Source of the DNA: Petrotoga sp. 9PWA.NaAc.5.4
Lineage (GTDB): Bacteria > Thermotogota > Thermotogae > Petrotogales > Petrotogaceae
DNA: 64,000 nt
Direction of reading: 5' to 3'
NCBI RefSeq assembly: GCF_002895485.1
Contig: NZ_AZRK01000044.1
Coordinates: 62,001-126,000, forward strand
Shown here: positions 37,244 through 45,898 of the stretch, piece after piece
Layout of the letters: the number at the start of each line of letters is the position of its first letter
Position numbering within the stretch: the stretch's first letter is position 1
Program-made: the position numbers and the translations under genes
Notes under the pieces: generated by a model
Told to the model about the DNA's origin: nothing
The model's input: the letters and a program-made list of their open reading frames with translations, nothing else
Database searches by the model: none

Positions 37244-37828
37244 TTATGAGAAAGTAACATAAATATATGGGAGTAATAAAAACTCTAAAACAAGCGATAT
37301 AAAAATACCCACAAACGGTATCAATCCTAAAAGAAAGATTACTAACAAAACAATTAAGATTTGGAAGAAGTGATCACCATTAAACACAAAAGAAAAGCTT
37401 CTTTTCATAGAATCAGTAACCGACAAGTTATCGACAACTAATGAACAAGGAGAAAAGATAAGAAAAAGAGAAATAATTATACCTGGAATTACAAACGCTA
37501 AAAATCCTAAGGATATCAAAAAGCCAACAACTATTGAAAGTACTAAAATTTCTAAAAAAAGAGACGAAATCTTTGAATAACTCTCTTTGAGGCTGACTTC
37601 TTTTCCATTTTTGTAATCATCAAACATTACAGTTGTCCAAGTGAAAAAAATCATAGAAAATATACCTATTATCAATGTTGTAACAAAGGATGCAATTGGT
37701 CCTAAGTAACCAAGAATTTCAAAAATAATAGAAACAATTATTCCAATAAACATTGGAATAAGAATCACAGGATTTTTACCAACAATTTTAAAAGGTTCTG
37801 TAAAAACATCAGAAAGATTAATTTTCAT
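37244..37828 (-). CDS. polytopic membrane protein, function unknown
   Basis: 194 residues with about five or six membrane helices. The pattern (N-terminal FTEPFKIVGKNPVILIP, internal DSMKRSFSFVFNG) recalls the membrane domain found in GlpQ-like and DUF7544-type proteins. No function can be named. GGGGG precedes ATG 37828. It overlaps the HExxH gene by 11 nt and is probably co-translated with it. Confidence 0.65.
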   Translation of the reverse strand: MKINLSDVFTEPFKIVGKNPVILIPMFIGIIVSIIFEILGYLGPIASFVTTLIIGIFSMIFFTWTTVMFDDYKNGKEVSLKESYSKISSLFLEILVLSIVVGFLISLGFLAFVIPGIIISLFLIFSPCSLVVDNLSVTDSMKRSFSFVFNGDHFFQILIVLLVIFLLGLIPFVGIFISLVLEFLLLPYIYVTFS

Positions 37829-38237
37829 TTTTTTTCCCCCTTAAAAATTCTGAGATTATTTCTTCTTGTCTTTTCTTAGAATAATCAAAATTCTTATTAA
37901 GAAAAAAATGCATAATTTCATGTAATATAGTATCGTTGAAAATTCCTTTTTCAATTAAAACATAAAATGGCAACGTAACTATTACAAATTGATCACCACT
38001 ATTCAAAAATGCCCCTGAATAATAAGAATAGGGTAAGTTTGTTAATTTTGTAAACTCTTTTAAAGTATTTGCTTCCAAAATTATAATATTCTCATCAATT
38101 TCTATATTATAATATTCTAAAAAATTATCCAATCTATCATCGAAAATATAAAAATTTTTTGGGAAAATATGTATATTATACGAATATAAAGCTACAGAAA
38201 ACACTAAAAGTAATATAGTCACCAATAATTTATTCAT
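37818..38237 (-). CDS. small secreted or membrane-anchored protein with HExxH motif
   Basis: 139 residues. A signal or anchor segment (about 3-18) is followed by a compact domain with HEIMH near residue 111 and a Glu-rich EEIISEF about 20 residues later. This matches a minimal zinc-peptidase core. It shares this layout with the larger protein at 8144-8977, though overall similarity is low by eye. Peptidase activity is inferred only from the motif. Confidence 0.6.
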   Translation of the reverse strand: MNKLLVTILLLVFSVALYSYNIHIFPKNFYIFDDRLDNFLEYYNIEIDENIIILEANTLKEFTKLTNLPYSYYSGAFLNSGDQFVIVTLPFYVLIEKGIFNDTILHEIMHFFLNKNFDYSKKRQEEIISEFLRGKKNEN

Positions 38238-38260
38238 ATTTCGTCTACCCCAATAATTCG

Positions 38261-38791
38261 CTAATCCTTAGGAATAGAATAAACTCTTGAATCATATACA
38301 TATATATCTTTTTCGAATTTTGAGTAATTCCATTTTGGAAAAGTCCAATGGTTAGAGATGACTCTTGCTCCAGGTTTAATTTCTTTTCTGAGCTTGTCTT
38401 CTAATTTATTCATAGCAAAATCTACTTGAAAAACTGTTATAATATCATATTTTGATAAGTCGGCATTCCAAAAGTTTTTCCAATGTATATAAGCCTTACC
38501 TTTCAAGCCAGCTTTTCGAACGTTGATTCTTGAAATTATTACCAAAAGCGGGTTTATTTCGTAGCCATGTGCCTCAGCTCCTGCTTTAGCAAAAGCAATT
38601 ACCACTCTTCCGTCGCCGCTACCTAAATCAGCTGAAATTTCTCCTTTTTTTACTTGAGCTAATTCGACCATTTTTTCTACAGAAGCTTTTCTACTTGGAT
38701 CAAATATAGCACCATTAAGAGAAAAAGGAATAATCCAAAAAAAGACTAAATAAAAAAGTATTAATAATACTATAATAATTAAAAACCACAT
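38261..38791 (-). CDS. membrane-anchored class I SAM-dependent methyltransferase
   Basis: 176 residues. One N-terminal helix (about 2-22) precedes a methyltransferase core with DLGSGDGRVVIAFA near residues 55-68 (motif I) and YEINPLLV near 78. The layout resembles the FAM173/ATPSc-KMT-like group, which methylates protein lysines. The substrate here is unknown. ATG 38791 follows AAGGAG by 6 nt; an upstream in-frame GTG lacks a ribosome site. It heads a three-gene unit. Confidence 0.75.
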   Translation of the reverse strand: MWFLIIIVLLILFYLVFFWIIPFSLNGAIFDPSRKASVEKMVELAQVKKGEISADLGSGDGRVVIAFAKAGAEAHGYEINPLLVIISRINVRKAGLKGKAYIHWKNFWNADLSKYDIITVFQVDFAMNKLEDKLRKEIKPGARVISNHWTFPKWNYSKFEKDIYVYDSRVYSIPKD

Positions 38792-38944
38792 CTTTTTCTC
38801 CTTCTGCTCTCCTTTATAAATCACTTAGAATTCAATATAAGCTTAAATGTTCATTTCTCACGAATTTCATTTCTAACGTATCTAATTCTTTTTGCTTTTG
38901 ATAATGGGAAACTCTAATTTTAAAAAGTTAATAGTATAATGTTT

Positions 38945-39436
38945 TTATCTTTTATAACCTATAATGCTTCTAAGTAGATCTTTTCTTTTTTCTATGTCTT
39001 CTTCTTTTTCAACATCTAAAGGAGAATAACCATCGACTACGCCAAGGATACCTCTACCTTGATCAGTTTCTGCAACAATTACTTGAAGAGGATTAGCAGT
39101 TGCGGCAAAGATTTTTAAAACTTCTTGCACATTTTGTAATTGGTTTTTAATATTTATAGGAAATCCTTTATTTATTAATAACACAAAACAATGCCCTGCA
39201 CCAATTTTTTTTGCGTTTTCTATAGCTACTTTTATCAAAGTTTCGTCATTGCCATCATATCTAATAAGGCGAGGACCGGATGCTTCATTGAAAGCTAAAC
39301 CAAATTTAATAGAAGAATTCGTGGTAACTATTGTTTCATATATATCTTCGACAGTTTTAATAAAATGTGATTGTCCAACTATTATATTACAGTCTTGTGG
39401 TATATCCAATTGAACAACGTCAAACTTCAATTCCAC
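38945..39436 (-). CDS. adenosine-specific kinase family protein
   Basis: 163 residues. It matches the small 'adenosine specific kinase' family (Pfam Adenosine_kin) with [14 protein letters not shown] near residues 21-34 and [15 protein letters not shown] near 45-59. A structure of a family member suggested adenosine binding and kinase activity, but its role is poorly studied. GTG 39436 lies 8 nt after AGGAGGG. Confidence 0.85.
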   Translation of the reverse strand: MELKFDVVQLDIPQDCNIIVGQSHFIKTVEDIYETIVTTNSSIKFGLAFNEASGPRLIRYDGNDETLIKVAIENAKKIGAGHCFVLLINKGFPINIKNQLQNVQEVLKIFAATANPLQVIVAETDQGRGILGVVDGYSPLDVEKEEDIEKRKDLLRSIIGYKR

Positions 39437-39477
39437 CAGATTTCCCTCCTGTCTTTTTCCAATTAGGTTCCAAATAA

Positions 39478-39948
39478 TTAATCCCTTTTATATAGTCCAA
39501 CAATCTCTGCTTGATCAATTATATGACCCTCTATTGCTTTTAGTAAATCTTCTTTTTTAGCGCTTTCTGGTAAATTTATTTCTGTATCCACAATATAAAT
39601 TTTAAAATGATAATGATGAACCCCGTGGCCTACAGGAGGGCAAGGTCCCATATATCCAGTTTGATCTGCGCTATTTTTTCCTTGCATCATCTTTATAGGA
39701 GAAGAAACTTGATGTTTTTTAGGAATGTTCTCAGGAATTTCATTTGCTAATTCAATATTCCAAGCAACCCAATGAACAAACGTTCCTCTGGGAGCATCTG
39801 GATCGTCCATTATTAAAGCTAAGCTTTTTGCACTGTCTGGTATATTTTCAATCAGCAAACTTGGATTTATATTTCTACCTTCACAGGAAAATTTGGTTGG
39901 TATGTAATCATTGTTCTTAAAAGAAGGTGAAGAAACTTTTAAACTCAT
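39478..39948 (-). CDS. PEBP (YbhB/YbcL, Raf-kinase-inhibitor-like) family protein
   Basis: 156 residues. The family ligand-site motifs are present: [18 protein letters not shown] near 47-64 and [18 protein letters not shown] near 100-117. Bacterial members bind anionic or phospholipid-like ligands; function is unclear. GGAGGG precedes ATG 39948, and a full repeat copy ends 34 nt before it. Confidence 0.9.
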   Translation of the reverse strand: MSLKVSSPSFKNNDYIPTKFSCEGRNINPSLLIENIPDSAKSLALIMDDPDAPRGTFVHWVAWNIELANEIPENIPKKHQVSSPIKMMQGKNSADQTGYMGPCPPVGHGVHHYHFKIYIVDTEINLPESAKKEDLLKAIEGHIIDQAEIVGLYKRD

Positions 39949-39982
39949 AACTTTATCCCTCCTTTTTTTATTTTAATATCCA

Positions 39983-40186
39983 CTTTATAAATCCCAAAAT
40001 CCTCATTATATGTATATTTTAGCGTTGATTTTTTACAAAACACCTACATGCATCTAGTCCTTAATAATTCCCAATTTATTTACCTTTTTTGGTACTTGTA
40101 GCCAAGCAAGGGGGAAAGGGCTGTACCCTGGACCCATTTTAAATCAAATGCTTATTTTCTAAAAATTATCATTTCTAAAGTCCCTA
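39983..40186 (-). repeat. dispersed 5'-UTR repeat upstream of the PEBP gene
   Basis: Full-length. The palindrome is TTGGTAC-TT-GTAGCCAAG with one bulge, and the G-rich hairpin is AGGGT-ACA-GCCCT with a G-U pair. The 3' end lies 34 nt before ATG 39948. The remaining part of this 450-bp gap holds a repeat remnant and AT-rich sequence. Confidence 0.88.
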
Positions 40187-40201
40187 TTATTTTAATACTC
40201 A

Positions 40202-40262
40202 CTTTAGAAATTATAAAATCTTCATCAACCTACTTTAAGTTAAAGACATTGTTATTCTAAAA
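40202..40262 (-). repeat. remnant of the dispersed repeat
   Basis: A 3' end (CTTTAGAAATTATAAAATC on the plus strand) lies directly next to the full copy, joined by the linker AGTATTAAAATAAT read leftwards. A weak partner end (TTCTAAAATCTT) is about 50 bp away. Nothing of the central part remains. Confidence 0.5.
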
Positions 40263-40398
40263 TCTTCATTCATAAATTTTATAATACTTTTAAAAGTTTA
40301 AAGAAATAACTGTTTGATTCTGCTTATTAATTATTTCCTTATTTATCATTATACCATAATTTACATACTCAAAAAAATGTTTAAAAATAAGAAAAATT

Positions 40399-40815
40399 TT
40401 ATTCTCCTATTATTTTTACCAAAACTCTTTTATTTCGCATACCATCAAATTCCCCATAAAAAATCTGCTCCCATGGTCCAAAATCTAATTTACCATCAGT
40501 AATGGCTACAACAACTTCTCTTCCCATGATAGTTCTTTTCAAGTGGGCGTCAGCATTATTTTCATATGTGTTGTGTTTATATTGATCATAAGGTTTTTCT
40601 GGAGCTAACTTTTCTAAAAATCTTTCAAAATCCTGATGCAAGCCACTTTCATCGTCGTTAATAAAAACACTTGCTGTAATATGCATAGCATTACATAGCA
40701 GTAATCCTTCTTTTATACTGCTTTCTTTCACGCATTCCTCTATCATAGGTGTAATATTTATAAACTCTCTTTGTTTTTTTGTGTTAAACCATAGTTCTTT
40801 TCTATATGATTTCAA
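40399..40815 (-). CDS. YjbQ family (UPF0047) protein
   Basis: 138 residues. Conserved segments are [22 protein letters not shown] (landmark near residues 38-59), HLKRTIMG near 91 and [13 protein letters not shown] near 111, which carry the conserved His/Asp/Glu cluster of the family. Members can substitute for thiamine phosphate synthase, but the natural role is unsettled. TTG 40815 is the start, with AAGGAGG 8 nt upstream. Confidence 0.9.
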   Translation of the reverse strand: MKSYRKELWFNTKKQREFINITPMIEECVKESSIKEGLLLCNAMHITASVFINDDESGLHQDFERFLEKLAPEKPYDQYKHNTYENNADAHLKRTIMGREVVVAITDGKLDFGPWEQIFYGEFDGMRNKRVLVKIIGE

Positions 40816-40850
40816 AGTTTTAACCTCCTTAAAACTCTTAGTTTTACTTA

Positions 40851-41056
40851 CTTTAGAAATTATGAAACTCTGGTTCTATAAATGTTTTGAATCTTAGTTT
40901 TTTCAAAAATACCTTCTCCTTCTAACCCTTACTAATTCTTAATTTCTTTAACTTTTTCGCTACGTGTAGCTAAGGAGAGAGGAGAGGGCTTCGCCCTGGA
41001 CCCATTTTTAAATTCAAAAGCTTATTTTTAGAAAATTTTCATTTCTAAAGTCCCTA
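40851..41056 (-). repeat. dispersed 5'-UTR repeat, proximal of a tandem pair
   Basis: Full-length. The palindrome is TTCGCTAC-GT-GTAGCTAA, and the G-rich hairpin is AGGGC-GAA-GCCCT. The 3' end is 35 nt before TTG 40815. The flank AACTCTTAGTTTTACT beside it is repeated beside the second copy 222 bp away. Confidence 0.9.
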
Positions 41057-41073
41057 ACTCTTAGTTTTACTCA

Positions 41074-41276
41074 TTTTAAAAACTATGAAACTCCGATTTT
41101 ATAAATGTTTTGAACCTTAGTTTTTCAAAAATACCTTCTCAACTCTAATCCTCACAAGATATGAGTTTCTTTAGCTTTTCGGTACTTGTAGCCAGAAAAG
41201 GGGGAGAGAGCTCTGCCCTAAATCCATTTAAATTCAAAACATTATTTTTTAAGATTCTTCATTTCTAAACTCCATA
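41074..41276 (-). repeat. dispersed 5'-UTR repeat, distal of a tandem pair
   Basis: Full-length. The palindrome is CTTTTCGGTAC-TT-GTAGCCAGAAAAG, and the G-rich hairpin is AGGGC-AGA-GCTCT with a G-U pair. Shared flanks show that it arose with its neighbour by tandem duplication. Confidence 0.88.
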
Positions 41277-41303
41277 TAAAACCTTTAAAATCTTTCCTGT
41301 AAA

Positions 41304-41894
41304 TTATTTTCCATTTCGATTAAACCTTCCAAATTTTTTTAACTCCATCGTATCGGGTGGGAAAATTCCTTTATTAACCCCTCGAACTTCTTCTATAGAA
41401 TAAAATGCATTTGGATTGAATTTTTTAACAATGTTAATAATTTTTTCTAAGTCTTTTCTTCTAACTACGCTGTAAATAACTTTTACGGGTCCTTGAGAAC
41501 CTTCTGCGTTGATACTTGTGACACCAAAATTTTCTTTTCTTAAGTATTCTACTAACTCTTCTGCGTCTTTATTAGTAATAACTCTTAATAAATTTACTCC
41601 CAAAGCAATCTTTTCTTCTATTGTAGCTCCTAAATAATTTCCACAAGCAAAGCCTAAAGCATAAGCAATAGCATAAAAAATATTATCTAAATTAGACATA
41701 ACTTGAGATATAGCTATGAGCCATACACTGACTTCAAAAAATCCGATAACCGAAGCTAAAAGCTTTATACCTTTAGAAACAAATATGATTCTTAATGTCA
41801 TAAGTGAAACATCGCATAGTCTCATAAGAAATATAATAATAGGAAAAATCACTAAAGAAAAAAACGTTGAATCCATAAATGAAAGAGAATCCAT
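41304..41894 (-). CDS. DUF2179/UPF0316 membrane protein
   Basis: 196 residues. Three or four membrane helices fill residues 10-105, with MRLCDVSLMTLRIIFVSKGIK near 24 typical of the family. A C-terminal DUF2179 domain (about 105-175, GVTSINAEGSQGPVKVIYSVVRRKD) follows. Function is unknown. ATG 41894 has GGAG 8 nt upstream. It is the only gene of this block without a repeat copy in front. Confidence 0.88.
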   Translation of the reverse strand: MDSLSFMDSTFFSLVIFPIIIFLMRLCDVSLMTLRIIFVSKGIKLLASVIGFFEVSVWLIAISQVMSNLDNIFYAIAYALGFACGNYLGATIEEKIALGVNLLRVITNKDAEELVEYLRKENFGVTSINAEGSQGPVKVIYSVVRRKDLEKIINIVKKFNPNAFYSIEEVRGVNKGIFPPDTMELKKFGRFNRNGK

Positions 41895-42088
41895 ACTTTT
41901 CACTCCTTTTTATTGTTGTCTTTTGTCTTTCATAGATATATTATCATAATATTCTTGTCTCTTTACTGATAATTTAAGTAATTTTTAAATATTAAAAGAT
42001 TAAATGATATAATATAACGAAAAGAGATTGGTATTTATTAAACCTTATAGATGTAGATTTTTTTGGAATAAATTTTGAATTTGTATTT

Positions 42089-42171
42089 TAGGCACTTTAG
42101 AAATGAGAATTTTCTAAAAATAAGCATTTGAATTTAAAAGGAGTTAAGAGTAGATTTTGGGATTTCTAAAG
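42089..42171 (+). repeat. dispersed 5'-UTR repeat, short form
   Basis: 83 bp with both inverted ends and the short-form junction TTTAAAAGGAGTTAAGAG, closely matching the copy at 26071. The 3' end lies 31 nt before ATG 42203. In this 308-bp divergent gap a TATAAT at 42008-42013 faces right; its -35 is poor. Confidence 0.8.
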
Positions 42172-42202
42172 GAAGTGTTTTTATTTGAAAAGGAGGCTTA
42201 AT

Positions 42203-43681
42203 ATGAAAAAGATTATTTTTCTTACCTATTTATGTTTAATAACAATAATAGCTTTGGGAGCTTCTATAGAATTAGATGAATATTATAAGAGCATAGATTT
42301 AATTGAAAGTAAAAGCACCCAAATTCCATTTTATATAACTAATAACGAAAGCTATGACCAAATAATCAACATAAAGAGTACTTCTTTAAACGATATCTTT
42401 TTTATAGATTATCCTCAAGAGATACGTCTAAAACCTTATGAAACTAAAATGGTAGTATTTGATATAAGTTCTTTAAAACAAACCAGCGGTACATATTTTT
42501 TATTTTTTCATTTAGAAATCACTAAACCATTTAACGAAATTTTTAATAAAATTAAGGTGAGTATTCCATTTCTAATTGAAATTAATTTATTAGAAAAAAA
42601 TTTTCATCCTGTTATAAGGTTTAATAGTTACGATTTTGAAATTTTATTTGGTGAAGAAAAAGGAATGATCTTCCCGTCAGAAATTTTAAACAATAGCAAT
42701 ATGAAATTAGATTTTTGGGGTAATTTTAGAGTTTTCACAAAGGATAATATTTTAGTATCAGAAAAAATGTTGACTAAAGAAAATGCTATAAGTATTTTGC
42801 CTAATGAAAATAGAAAATTAAATATTTTCTTAGAAAAATATTTAATTCCAGATAAATATCAATTTCGAGTTGAAATTTATTATGGGTATAAAAGTTTTTT
42901 CCAGGAACGATATATTTTTGAAAAAGAATTTTATGTTACTGAAAATTTATACGATTCTTGGAGATCTTTTAATCTTTTGTCCGACATAAAATATATATAT
43001 TTGAAAATTCCCAAAGTGATGAGTTCAAGAGAATATATAACTTTGCCTCAAGAGACTTCTTTTTATATTTTAAACAACGATTTTGTAACTTTGGTTGTAG
43101 ATACCGACTTAATTTATAGCAATATTCCTTTAGATAGAATTATTAATAAGAAATATTTAAAATTATCTCCAGAGAAATTTGAATTAAAAGCTTATGATAA
43201 GAAAAAAGTAAATCTAATCGTCGATTATAGGAGGGCGAATCTTTCAAATTTAGAAGGTGAATACTTCGGAATTATATCAGCGAAAGTAGAAAATTCGATG
43301 ATGGATTCAATAAGAATACCTATAATTTTAGATTTTGGGCATAATGACTATAAGATAAGCCAAATATTCTCTTCAAGCAATAAGTCAAAAATCGATGATT
43401 TTACGAATTTAGTAGAGTTAAACGCAAAAATTAAAAATGATGGTAATTCAAGTGTGTTTTATTTAATAACAGTTAAGAAATGGGTTGATAAAATAGGTAG
43501 GCAAGTAGGCGATAATATATATTTCAATTCAAACGTCCCTTTGCTACCTGGTGAATCGATAACTATTAATGAAGAATTTGAAGTGGAGATAGGAATAGAT
43601 AAACTTATTATTGATGTTGAATACTATAAAGGGCCTAATAGAGAAATTTTAAGCAAAGAAACCTATATTTTGGAACTATAA
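42203..43681 (+). CDS. secreted protein of four Ig-like beta-sandwich domains, function unknown
   Basis: 492 residues. A signal peptide (about 1-20) is followed by four segments with the same logic: an ITNNES-like or NDGN-like turn, then a KPYETK- or LPGES-type turn, then closing strands. The first two resemble the DUF916/DUF3324 Ig-like pair of WxL proteins (NNSNMKLDFWGNFRVFTKDN near 165). The last contains KIKNDGNSSVFYLITVKKW near 415. There is no membrane anchor at the C-terminus. It lies 26 nt before an STN/beta-barrel gene, so a joint envelope complex is inferred. AAGGAGG precedes ATG 42203. Confidence 0.65.
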   Translation: MKKIIFLTYLCLITIIALGASIELDEYYKSIDLIESKSTQIPFYITNNESYDQIINIKSTSLNDIFFIDYPQEIRLKPYETKMVVFDISSLKQTSGTYFLFFHLEITKPFNEIFNKIKVSIPFLIEINLLEKNFHPVIRFNSYDFEILFGEEKGMIFPSEILNNSNMKLDFWGNFRVFTKDNILVSEKMLTKENAISILPNENRKLNIFLEKYLIPDKYQFRVEIYYGYKSFFQERYIFEKEFYVTENLYDSWRSFNLLSDIKYIYLKIPKVMSSREYITLPQETSFYILNNDFVTLVVDTDLIYSNIPLDRIINKKYLKLSPEKFELKAYDKKKVNLIVDYRRANLSNLEGEYFGIISAKVENSMMDSIRIPIILDFGHNDYKISQIFSSSNKSKIDDFTNLVELNAKIKNDGNSSVFYLITVKKWVDKIGRQVGDNIYFNSNVPLLPGESITINEEFEVEIGIDKLIIDVEYYKGPNREILSKETYILEL

Positions 43682-43707
43682 TTATCCAAATTCCAAGGAG
43701 ATATTAG

Positions 43708-45138
43708 ATGAAAAAGTTTTTTGTTTTTTTCTTTGTTTTATTAGCTTTGACGTTATCTTTTGCAAACATAAACGTTAGATTTTATGATACTAAATTGGAA
43801 GATGCATTGAAGATATTGGAAAATATAAGTGGATCGACTATATTAACTACTGCGAATTTGTATGGAAATACCAATAAAATTATTAATACAACAGATATAG
43901 AATTAGCTTTGGATATCTTACTATACGGAACAAATTTTGAGTATAGGAAAATAAATCAAAACTTATACGTTGTAGGAGATTTTAACCGAAGTATTGAAAC
44001 AATGCAGAAAAGTTCAACAAGGATTAAAATAGAAAATATTGATAAATATAAAATTTCAAATGTGCTAATGTTAATTTCTGATAGAATAAATATAATGCCT
44101 AATTCTGACGAAATTTTAGTGCACGGACAAGATGAATTACAATTTTCTATCGTAACGTTAATTCAATATTTAAAAAACAATGTTGGAAAAGAAAATCAAA
44201 TTATTGTTGTTTCTCAGCACGAAATATCTTCTAATTTTTATGAATATTTGAAAATCATAGAAAAGAATCAAGAAGTTTTAGAACTTAAAAGTAAAGATTC
44301 AATAGGGTTTTTAGAAAGTAATTTTGATATTCTTACAACCTTAAATAAAATAGAATTTTTCGAAATTTCCGAAGATACTGTTTATCTGAAGGATTTTAAT
44401 GTTGAAATAAAAGAAGTTCAAAAAGATAAACTAAAAATAACCGTAAATACTCTAAAAAATCAGAATAGTAAAGATTTAGAATTAATTTCGGTGGAAAATA
44501 ACTATTTGTTATTTGAAAATCAGGATAAATATTATATTATAGCGTTATCTTATCTAAATTTAGACACATTAAAAGTTATTAATAATAATCAAAATAATAC
44601 TTTTTCTTTTTCCGTCGGACTCGATTATTCCTTAAAAGATTTATTATTTGGAATTCATTGTGCTACAGCATTCAATAAAAATTATTTGAGTTTTTCTTAT
44701 AACTTTTTTGAGTTTTACCAGATACTCTATTATTTTCAGTTGATTGAAAATTTTAAGATAGGAATCAGTTTTAAAACTATGAATGAAAATGTTGTTAGCT
44801 CTATTATATTAAGTGATACACAGGATTTTGAAACTTTCTTGTTGAACGGTGAATTATATATAAATTCATTAAATGGTGAACTTTCCAGTAGTTTCTTCAA
44901 TATGCAATCAATGAGCTATGACTTATTTATTATAAAAAATTATTTTTTAAACGATAACAATACTCAAAAAGTAACTATTGCACCAGGTACATCTTTAGAA
45001 GTAAATAAAGAAAAAGAAGCTAATTTATATTTTAATTTAAATATAGCATATGAAATTGATTTGACAAGAGCAATCTTAACGTTTAAATACCAGTATTATA
45101 GAAAAAACAATAATTTTAGCGTTTTTCTTAGTTTTTAA
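43708..45138 (+). CDS. STN/secretin-N-type protein with probable outer-membrane beta-barrel C-terminus
   Basis: 476 residues. A signal peptide (about 1-19) is followed by an STN/N0 domain (about 20-90, FYDTKLEDALKILENISG then TDIELALDILLYGTNFEY) and an N1-like domain (about 105-165, IKIENIDKYKISNVLMLI). This is the start of a GspD/PilQ secretin. The secretin pore domain does not follow. Instead residues about 300-476 alternate polar and aromatic residues in beta strands and end in Phe, like an outer-membrane barrel. It may be a toga-spanning protein. The combination is not one I can name. Confidence 0.65.
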   Translation: MKKFFVFFFVLLALTLSFANINVRFYDTKLEDALKILENISGSTILTTANLYGNTNKIINTTDIELALDILLYGTNFEYRKINQNLYVVGDFNRSIETMQKSSTRIKIENIDKYKISNVLMLISDRINIMPNSDEILVHGQDELQFSIVTLIQYLKNNVGKENQIIVVSQHEISSNFYEYLKIIEKNQEVLELKSKDSIGFLESNFDILTTLNKIEFFEISEDTVYLKDFNVEIKEVQKDKLKITVNTLKNQNSKDLELISVENNYLLFENQDKYYIIALSYLNLDTLKVINNNQNNTFSFSVGLDYSLKDLLFGIHCATAFNKNYLSFSYNFFEFYQILYYFQLIENFKIGISFKTMNENVVSSIILSDTQDFETFLLNGELYINSLNGELSSSFFNMQSMSYDLFIIKNYFLNDNNTQKVTIAPGTSLEVNKEKEANLYFNLNIAYEIDLTRAILTFKYQYYRKNNNFSVFLSF

Positions 45139-45146
45139 TAAAAATC

Positions 45147-45196
45147 TAGAAACTTTAGAAAAGAGGATTTTTTAAAATAAGCATTAATTTCTAAAG
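45147..45196 (+). repeat. dispersed 5'-UTR repeat, minimal copy
   Basis: About 50 bp: 5' end TAGAAACTTTAGAAAAGAGG, then AAAATAAGCATT and the 3' end ATTTCTAAAG. It is the shortest copy that still has both ends. The 3' end lies 27 nt before the response-regulator start. Confidence 0.65.
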
Positions 45197-45223
45197 ATAA
45201 TATTTCAGAATTAAGGGGGACTT

Positions 45224-45898
45224 ATGTTTAAGATTTTAGTTGTTGAAGATGAAAAATCAATATCAAGACTTTTAGAATTAGAATTATCGCATGCTGGATA
45301 TAAAGTAAAAATTGCTAAAGATGGACAAGAGGCTTTAGAATTCTATGAAAATTTTAAGCCTGATGTTATACTATTAGATATAATGTTGCCAAAAATGGAT
45401 GGATTAGAAGTGGCCCAAGTTATTAGAGAATACGACAAAGATGTGGGTATAATTATTCTGACTGCTAAAGGGGAATTAGAAACTAAGATTGATGGTTTGA
45501 AAAATGCAGATGACTATGTCGTAAAACCTTTTGAAATAGAAGAGGTTTTAGCAAGGATAGAGTCTTTGTTAAGAAGATTAGGGAAAACAAAAGAAGTCAT
45601 AAAAGTCGGAGAAATAGAGATTTATCCTCAAAGTATGGAGGTTTTTATAAAAGACGAAAAGATTCATCTTAGTTTAACTGAGTTTAATATTTTAAAGTTC
45701 TTAGCAATTAATAAAAACATTGTTATGTCAAAAGAAAAAATCATGGAAGAAGTTTGGGGATACGCCGACGAAGAAAATAATAATTTAGTTGAAGTTTATA
45801 TAAACTACCTTAGAAAAAAACTTAAAGGTGCTTCTCAAAATATTGAAACTGTAAGAGGTGTTGGATACGTTATCAGAGAAAGGAAAAGTGAAACATAG
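45224..45898 (+). CDS. OmpR-family response regulator
   Basis: 224 residues. The receiver domain has acidic pair ED (about 8-9), phosphorylated Asp in DVILLDIMLPKMDG (near 51), Thr in LTAKG (near 79) and Lys in VVKPF (near 101). A winged-helix DNA-binding domain (about 125-220) ends in VRGVGYVI. It overlaps the histidine kinase gene by 11 nt. The targets are unknown; the two envelope genes just upstream are plausible. Confidence 0.95.
   Translation: MFKILVVEDEKSISRLLELELSHAGYKVKIAKDGQEALEFYENFKPDVILLDIMLPKMDGLEVAQVIREYDKDVGIIILTAKGELETKIDGLKNADDYVVKPFEIEEVLARIESLLRRLGKTKEVIKVGEIEIYPQSMEVFIKDEKIHLSLTEFNILKFLAINKNIVMSKEKIMEEVWGYADEENNNLVEVYINYLRKKLKGASQNIETVRGVGYVIRERKSET

Noticed and set aside
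42008-42013. TATAAT upstream of gene 42203 as a full promoter
   Set aside because: No acceptable -35 hexamer was found at 16-18 nt, so it is mentioned only in passing.
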